The notes under the pieces were generated by a model. The model had not been told where the DNA came from. It saw only the letters and a list, made by a program, of their open reading frames with translations, and made no database searches. From the NCBI RefSeq assembly GCF_010119935.1, contig NZ_CP048209.1:1979501-2043500 (forward strand): a DNA stretch of 64,000 nucleotides. Direction: 5' to 3'. Source of the stretch: Paenibacillus lycopersici. Its GTDB lineage: Bacteria; Bacillota; Bacilli; Paenibacillales; Paenibacillaceae. Every line of letters begins with the position of its first letter. Within the stretch, counting starts at the first letter, position 1. Of this stretch, positions 60,511 to 64,000 are shown one piece after another. Both the position numbers and the translations under genes were made by a program.

Positions 60511-60767
60511 TGCGGCACTGCAGCGTGCAAGTTCGGGGGCTGCTGCTGCGCGAGGAGCTGGATCGGTATAACGCGCTCATGGAGGTCGGTTCGTTCCTCG
60601 AGTCGCAGAACCGCTATGATTTGGCGTATACCGTTCAGAAGGAAGTCGATATTCTCATTCTGCCCGCGATCGAGCGTCTGAAGGAGAAGGGCAGGGAGCG
60701 CGACCGCCAGACGGAAGCGTATTTGGAAATGAAACGCCTGCTCGAGGAAGACAACGACGAGGATTAA
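60510..60767 (+). CDS. Uncharacterised small protein coupled to yumB
   Basis: 85 residues, highly charged and helical (LREELDRYNALMEVGSFLES, IERLKEKGRERDRQTEAYLE) with an acidic end. No known family. Its ATG overlaps the yumB stop (TAATG), so it depends on yumB translation. May be an accessory of the dehydrogenase; this is inference from coupling alone. Confidence 0.65.
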   Translation: MRHCSVQVRGLLLREELDRYNALMEVGSFLESQNRYDLAYTVQKEVDILILPAIERLKEKGRERDRQTEAYLEMKRLLEEDNDED

Positions 60768-60787
60768 GATAGAGGTGGAAGGATAAT

Positions 60788-60829
60788 AAGAAGCGGATGG
60801 AGGGCCCGAAGGCGCCCCATCCGCTTCTT
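60788..60829. terminator. Bidirectional terminator between yumB operon and hemQ
   Basis: AAGAAGCGGATGG and CCATCCGCTTCTT form a perfect 13-bp stem around a GC-rich loop, between convergent genes. Confidence 0.8.
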
Positions 60830-60864
60830 TGCTGCGTATCGATTAGGCATGCCGGCGTTAAAGC

Positions 60865-61611
60865 CTAGACGCTGAACAGCTCGGCCAGCTTCTCTTCCGT
60901 CAGGCGGTTGCCGACGTAGAAGTCGCCGAAGTCGCCGAAGCGCGCGCTTACTTCGTCGAAGCGCATTTCATAGACGAGCTTCTTGAACTGGAGCGCGTCT
61001 TCCGCGAAGAGCGTGACGCCCCATTCCCAGTCGTCGAAGCCGACGGAGCCGGTAATGATCTGCTTCACTTTGCCCGCGTACGTGCGGCCGATCATGCCGT
61101 GGCTGCGCATCATCGCTTTACGCTCGTCCATCGACAGCATGTACCAGTTGTCGTTGCCCGAACGGCGTTTGTTCATCGGATAGAAGCAAATATGGTTCCA
61201 TTTCGGCAGGATCGGCTTCAATCTCGCGACGATCTCGGGATTTTGCAGCGGATCGGTGCCGGGCTGGCCCATATAGTTGCTCAGCTCGACGACGCTTACG
61301 TACGAGTGGGCGGGGATCGTAAATTGCGCGAACGCGGACTTGTTGAACGCGTTCTCGATGGCGTTCAGCTCCTCGAGCGTCTCGCGCAGATGCATCAGCA
61401 CGAAATCCGCCTTCTGTCCGACGATCGAATAGAACGCCGTGCTGCCTTGCTTGTTATCTTCAATGGACTGCCATTGTTTCAGGAACGAATGGAGGTCGTC
61501 CAGGGCCAATTGCCGCTCCGCTTCCTCCGCCGCCGTCCAAGCCATCCAATCGATGGAACGGAAATCGTGCAGCGCATACCAGCCTTCCAGCGTTTGAGCC
61601 GCTTCACTCAT
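60865..61611 (-). CDS. hemQ: Coproheme decarboxylase HemQ (chlorite dismutase family)
   Basis: 248 residues. Hallmarks of Hem[13 protein letters not shown] with the catalytic Tyr, [17 protein letters not shown] with the proximal His, and [16 protein letters not shown]. It makes heme b from coproheme in the coproporphyrin-dependent pathway of Bacillota. GGGAG is nine bases before the chosen ATG; an ATG two codons earlier is closer. Heme from this route feeds ctaA/ctaB and the di-heme protein. Confidence 0.96.
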   Translation of the reverse strand: MSEAAQTLEGWYALHDFRSIDWMAWTAAEEAERQLALDDLHSFLKQWQSIEDNKQGSTAFYSIVGQKADFVLMHLRETLEELNAIENAFNKSAFAQFTIPAHSYVSVVELSNYMGQPGTDPLQNPEIVARLKPILPKWNHICFYPMNKRRSGNDNWYMLSMDERKAMMRSHGMIGRTYAGKVKQIITGSVGFDDWEWGVTLFAEDALQFKKLVYEMRFDEVSARFGDFGDFYVGNRLTEEKLAELFSV

Positions 61612-61719
61612 GGTCATCTCTCCCTATTCAACGATTTGCGAGACGTATGTCGCATCCATTGTATCGTAACGGAAGGAACGAGAGCAAATGGCGGTCTTGT
61701 GACAACATTGCGTTACAAA

Positions 61720-61748
61720 TTGACTTCCATTCGGCCATCTACTACACT
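61720..61748 (+). promoter_or_regulatory. Sigma-A promoter of yuiB
   Basis: TTGACT and TACACT with a 17-base spacer, 29 bases before the ATG. Confidence 0.6.
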
Positions 61749-61777
61749 ATTTGTAGCGAAAGGGGAAGAGTTTCCAC

Positions 61778-62083
61778 ATGAATACGGACGTAAACATTTT
61801 GCAGTTGGTTATCGCGACTGTATTATTTTTTGTGATGATGTTCGGGATCGGGTTTATTTTGAACATGCTGCTCAAGACGACCTTTTTTCCGATTTATTTA
61901 TTCATTATCGTTCTGGTGCCGATCTTCATCTGGCAAACGTGGGACAACACCAAATCGTTCGGCGGCAATTTCACGTCCTTCACGTTCGTCGATATCCTGC
62001 CGGGCATCGGCGCGCTGATCGGCGCTTACGTGAGCGGCACGACGATCCGGCTGCTGCGCCGCGGCGGCTACAAAATGTTCTAG
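61778..62083 (+). CDS. yuiB: YuiB-like membrane protein
   Basis: 101 residues with three hydrophobic segments: LVIATVLFFVMMFGIGFILN, YLFIIVLVPIFIWQTW, and DILPGIGALIGAYVSGTTIR with a short basic tail. Close in length to B. subtilis YuiB, which also lies near yumB. Function unknown. GGGGAAG precedes the ATG. Confidence 0.85.
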   Translation: MNTDVNILQLVIATVLFFVMMFGIGFILNMLLKTTFFPIYLFIIVLVPIFIWQTWDNTKSFGGNFTSFTFVDILPGIGALIGAYVSGTTIRLLRRGGYKMF

Positions 62084-62198
62084 CATGCAAGATCGTTTAC
62101 CGGTACGGCCATACTAAGGAAAACGCGGGCTGACGGAAGTGCACGGAGAAAGCCGGGCAACGCTTCCGTCGGTCGCGCGGTTACCGAGGTGATGCGCT

Positions 62199-63113
62199 GT
62201 GCCGTTTTTTCATATTGGGGATGTAGGGCTGTACGTACAGGAGCCGGCCGCCGGCGGGCAGGGCCGGGAGGGAACCGTCATCTGCGTCCACCCGCCGTGC
62301 TTGACGAGCAGGCTGTTCGGCAGCATCGAGGATCAGCTGGGCGCGACGCATCGGTTGATCCGCTGGGATATACGCGGTCATGGGTTCAGCGACAGCGGGA
62401 ACAGCCGCATGACGCTTGGGATGATCGCGGAGGATATGCGACTGCTGCTCGATAAGCTTGACGTGAAGCGGGCGTACGTGTGCGCATACGGGGCGGGCTC
62501 GTTCCCGGCGCTCGCGGCGCTGCTGCTGCATCCGCAGCGGTTCGTCGGCGGCATGCTGCTGTCGGGAAGCGCGGCGTATACCGATATTCGCAGCCGCTCG
62601 AAGCTGCAGGCCGCTTATATATCGAGCATGCTCGCGCCGAAGGAGCCCATCGCCTTCAAGGCGGCCTGGAGCGAGGCGCGGACGCGGACGGAATTCGAGG
62701 AGCTGCGGACGGAAGCCAAGCTGGGCGATCCGGCCAGGTGGAGGGACTACGCGGCGGCATGCCTGGAGGACGGGCTGGAACGCCGCGTCCGCCATATCAA
62801 GCAGCCGGTGCTGCTGCTCTATGGGGCGAAGGATTCGCTGGGCGGCATATACGCCTCGCGTCTGCACCGGCTGCTCCCGAACAGCGAGCTGTTCGGCATC
62901 AACGGCGCCAAGGGCCAGCTGGCGACGCACGAGCCGGTGACGACATCGTTCGTCATGTCTCGCTGGATGGCGAAGCAGGAGCATCCGGAGCTTGCCGATA
63001 CGCATGACGAGCGGGAGGCGCTGCTTCGGGAGCTCTCCGACCATGGCGTCAAGGAAGGCGCGGAGGGAAGCGTGACTCACGCGCAGACGCTTCGAAATTC
63101 CTACGTGCATTAA
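62199..63113 (+). CDS. Alpha/beta hydrolase-fold protein lacking the nucleophile
   Basis: 304 residues from GTG with AGGTGA seven bases upstream. Fold markers: VICVHPPCLTSRLFG (oxyanion strand), LIRWDIRGHGFSDSG, and PVLLLYGAKDSLG (acid Asp). The nucleophile elbow, normally GxSxG, reads AYGAG in VCAYGAGSFPAL, with Gly in place of Ser, and the C-terminal His region is altered (QLATHEP). Likely non-catalytic or using another residue. No partner suggests a role. Confidence 0.82.
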   Translation: MPFFHIGDVGLYVQEPAAGGQGREGTVICVHPPCLTSRLFGSIEDQLGATHRLIRWDIRGHGFSDSGNSRMTLGMIAEDMRLLLDKLDVKRAYVCAYGAGSFPALAALLLHPQRFVGGMLLSGSAAYTDIRSRSKLQAAYISSMLAPKEPIAFKAAWSEARTRTEFEELRTEAKLGDPARWRDYAAACLEDGLERRVRHIKQPVLLLYGAKDSLGGIYASRLHRLLPNSELFGINGAKGQLATHEPVTTSFVMSRWMAKQEHPELADTHDEREALLRELSDHGVKEGAEGSVTHAQTLRNSYVH

Positions 63114-63126
63114 GGAAGAAGAGAGG

Positions 63127-63162
63127 GAAAGTTCCCTTCGCAAGGGGGAATTTTCTTTTTTT
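63127..63162 (+). terminator. Intrinsic terminator before dnaB
   Basis: GAAAGTTCCCTT pairs with AAGGGGGAATTTTC around CGC, then seven Ts. Confidence 0.85.
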
Positions 63163-63236
63163 GCGTCCTGAAAAACGGACCTCTTTTATGATAGACTAGT
63201 AAACAAGAATACAAGGCGGATGGAGTCGAACATGAA

Positions 63237-64000
63237 ATGCGGATCGGCAATATGCACCAATTTACGGAACATCACCGCTATTACACCTTTCGCGATTTTT
63301 CGCTAAGCGCCGTCGACCGTAAAATGATCGGGCTGATCTATCAATCGATGATCGGCGCTTTTGCCGTGGGGCTCTATCACCTGCTCTATCAGCAGGTGGC
63401 GGATGACCGCGTCGGCTACTCGGAGCTGGAGCCGCAGCGCAAATTGCTGCTCGGGCTCGGTCTGGAGATGCATGAGCGCGGGCGGCAGGAGCTGGTCAAT
63501 CAGGCATCGCGTTTGGAAGCTGTCGGCTTGCTTCAGGCGACGCGGCTCGGAGTGCCGGACAATGACGATGTCGTGTACGAATACGAAGTGGTCAAGCCGC
63601 TGTCTCCGGACGAGTTCTTCAATAGTCCGCATCTGACGCTGCTGCTGCGGGATAAGGTCGGCAAGCATTCCGTCATTGCGCTTCGGGAATCCTTCTATTC
63701 GCAGGAGTCCGACGAGCTGGCGGGCGCGGAGCTGACGCGCGAGGACATTACGGTGCCGTTCTACGAGCTGTTCCGCTTGAACACGCAAGGCTTCGACCCC
63801 GAGCTGGAGCAGGCGCTGACGGAAGTCGCGCCATCCCGGCAGGCCGCGCCGAAGCAGCAGCCCGCGGAAACGGCAGGCATGCAGTACGGGGAGATCATCA
63901 TGCGCTTCCCGCGCAATTCGCGCAACCGGCAGCATGTCGAACGGCTTCGCGGCAATGACGAAGCGATGGCGCAGCTGAATTACGTCGCGTACAAATACAG
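63237..64000 (+). CDS. dnaB: Replication initiation and membrane attachment protein DnaB (5' part)
   Basis: The frame runs open to the window edge, at least 254 codons. The DnaB N-terminal domain is recognisable: FSLSAVDRKMIGLIYQSMIG with a GLYHLLYQQ helix, as in B. subtilis DnaB (LQDIDRQIITQLYQPLIG). A linker with Pro/Gln (APKQQPAETAG) follows before a second domain. This protein loads helicase with DnaD and DnaI and is unrelated to E. coli DnaB. Start is uncertain between two ATGs; AGGCGGA lies upstream. Confidence 0.85.
   Translation, partial: MRIGNMHQFTEHHRYYTFRDFSLSAVDRKMIGLIYQSMIGAFAVGLYHLLYQQVADDRVGYSELEPQRKLLLGLGLEMHERGRQELVNQASRLEAVGLLQATRLGVPDNDDVVYEYEVVKPLSPDEFFNSPHLTLLLRDKVGKHSVIALRESFYSQESDELAGAELTREDITVPFYELFRLNTQGFDPELEQALTEVAPSRQAAPKQQPAETAGMQYGEIIMRFPRNSRNRQHVERLRGNDEAMAQLNYVAYKY

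Overview
The window reads as chromosomal DNA from a GC-rich, endospore-forming member of the Bacillota, most like Paenibacillaceae (Paenibacillus/Cohnella type). Supporting signs are AGGAGG-type ribosome binding sites with frequent GTG/TTG starts, two alpha/beta small acid-soluble spore proteins, the gerQ-cwlJ germination pair, sda, YheC/YheD-like and YjcZ-like sporulation genes, a tryptophan T-box, a c-di-AMP riboswitch, and B. subtilis-like yut/yuz/yum/yui neighbourhoods. No rRNA, tRNA, prophage, transposase or CRISPR array was seen.

Layout. 0-8 kb: carbohydrate-related enzymes (sugar isomerase/epimerase, Gfo/Idh/MocA dehydrogenase, phytanoyl-CoA-type dioxygenase) with three AraC regulators and a secreted CAP protein. 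8-17 kb: an unusual basic HNH protein, a LysM-CAP protein, TetR, a PAS sensor kinase, a c-di-AMP riboswitch with a LysM-3D wall protein, a polysaccharide deacetylase, and a CE7 esterase plus SGNH hydrolase pair. 17-24 kb: a spore protein, a YcgR-type permease with a truncated partner, and a Fur-box-controlled pair of lipoproteins, the second fusing a YVTN beta-propeller to a di-heme cytochrome c peroxidase. 24-34 kb: YihY protein, T-box/trpS, spore protein, yfhP, gerQ-cwlJ, ctaB-SCO1-AEC transporter, and several repeat-filled intergenic regions. 34-49 kb: Toprim protein, MFS transporter, a CvpA/transglutaminase fusion, class B PBP, HAD phosphatase, ThuA, a flippase-like protein, a copper-amine-oxidase-type lipoprotein, thioredoxin, ctaA, a HEPN protein and an SDR. 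49-64 kb: Nfu, yuzB, yutJ, mqnE, hemolysin III, A-type Fe-S carrier, an AT-richer island of membrane proteins, sda behind DnaA boxes, yumC, yumB, hemQ, yuiB, a nucleophile-less alpha/beta hydrolase and the 5' part of dnaB.

Themes. Heme and respiration genes recur: ctaA, ctaB, SCO1, hemQ, two type-2 NADH dehydrogenase-like proteins, ferredoxin-NADP reductase, futalosine-route mqnE and Fe-S carriers. They fit the presence of an exported di-heme enzyme. Sporulation genes are scattered singly.

The least explained content is intergenic. There are at least two dispersed structured repeat families: a hairpin element of about 150 bp in three copies, one with covarying stems, and a two-member element built of four 18-bp units in ++-- order. 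There are also tandem arrays with 43-, 52- and about 59-bp units. The Fur-box lipoprotein/di-heme pair is the best candidate for an undescribed protein system.
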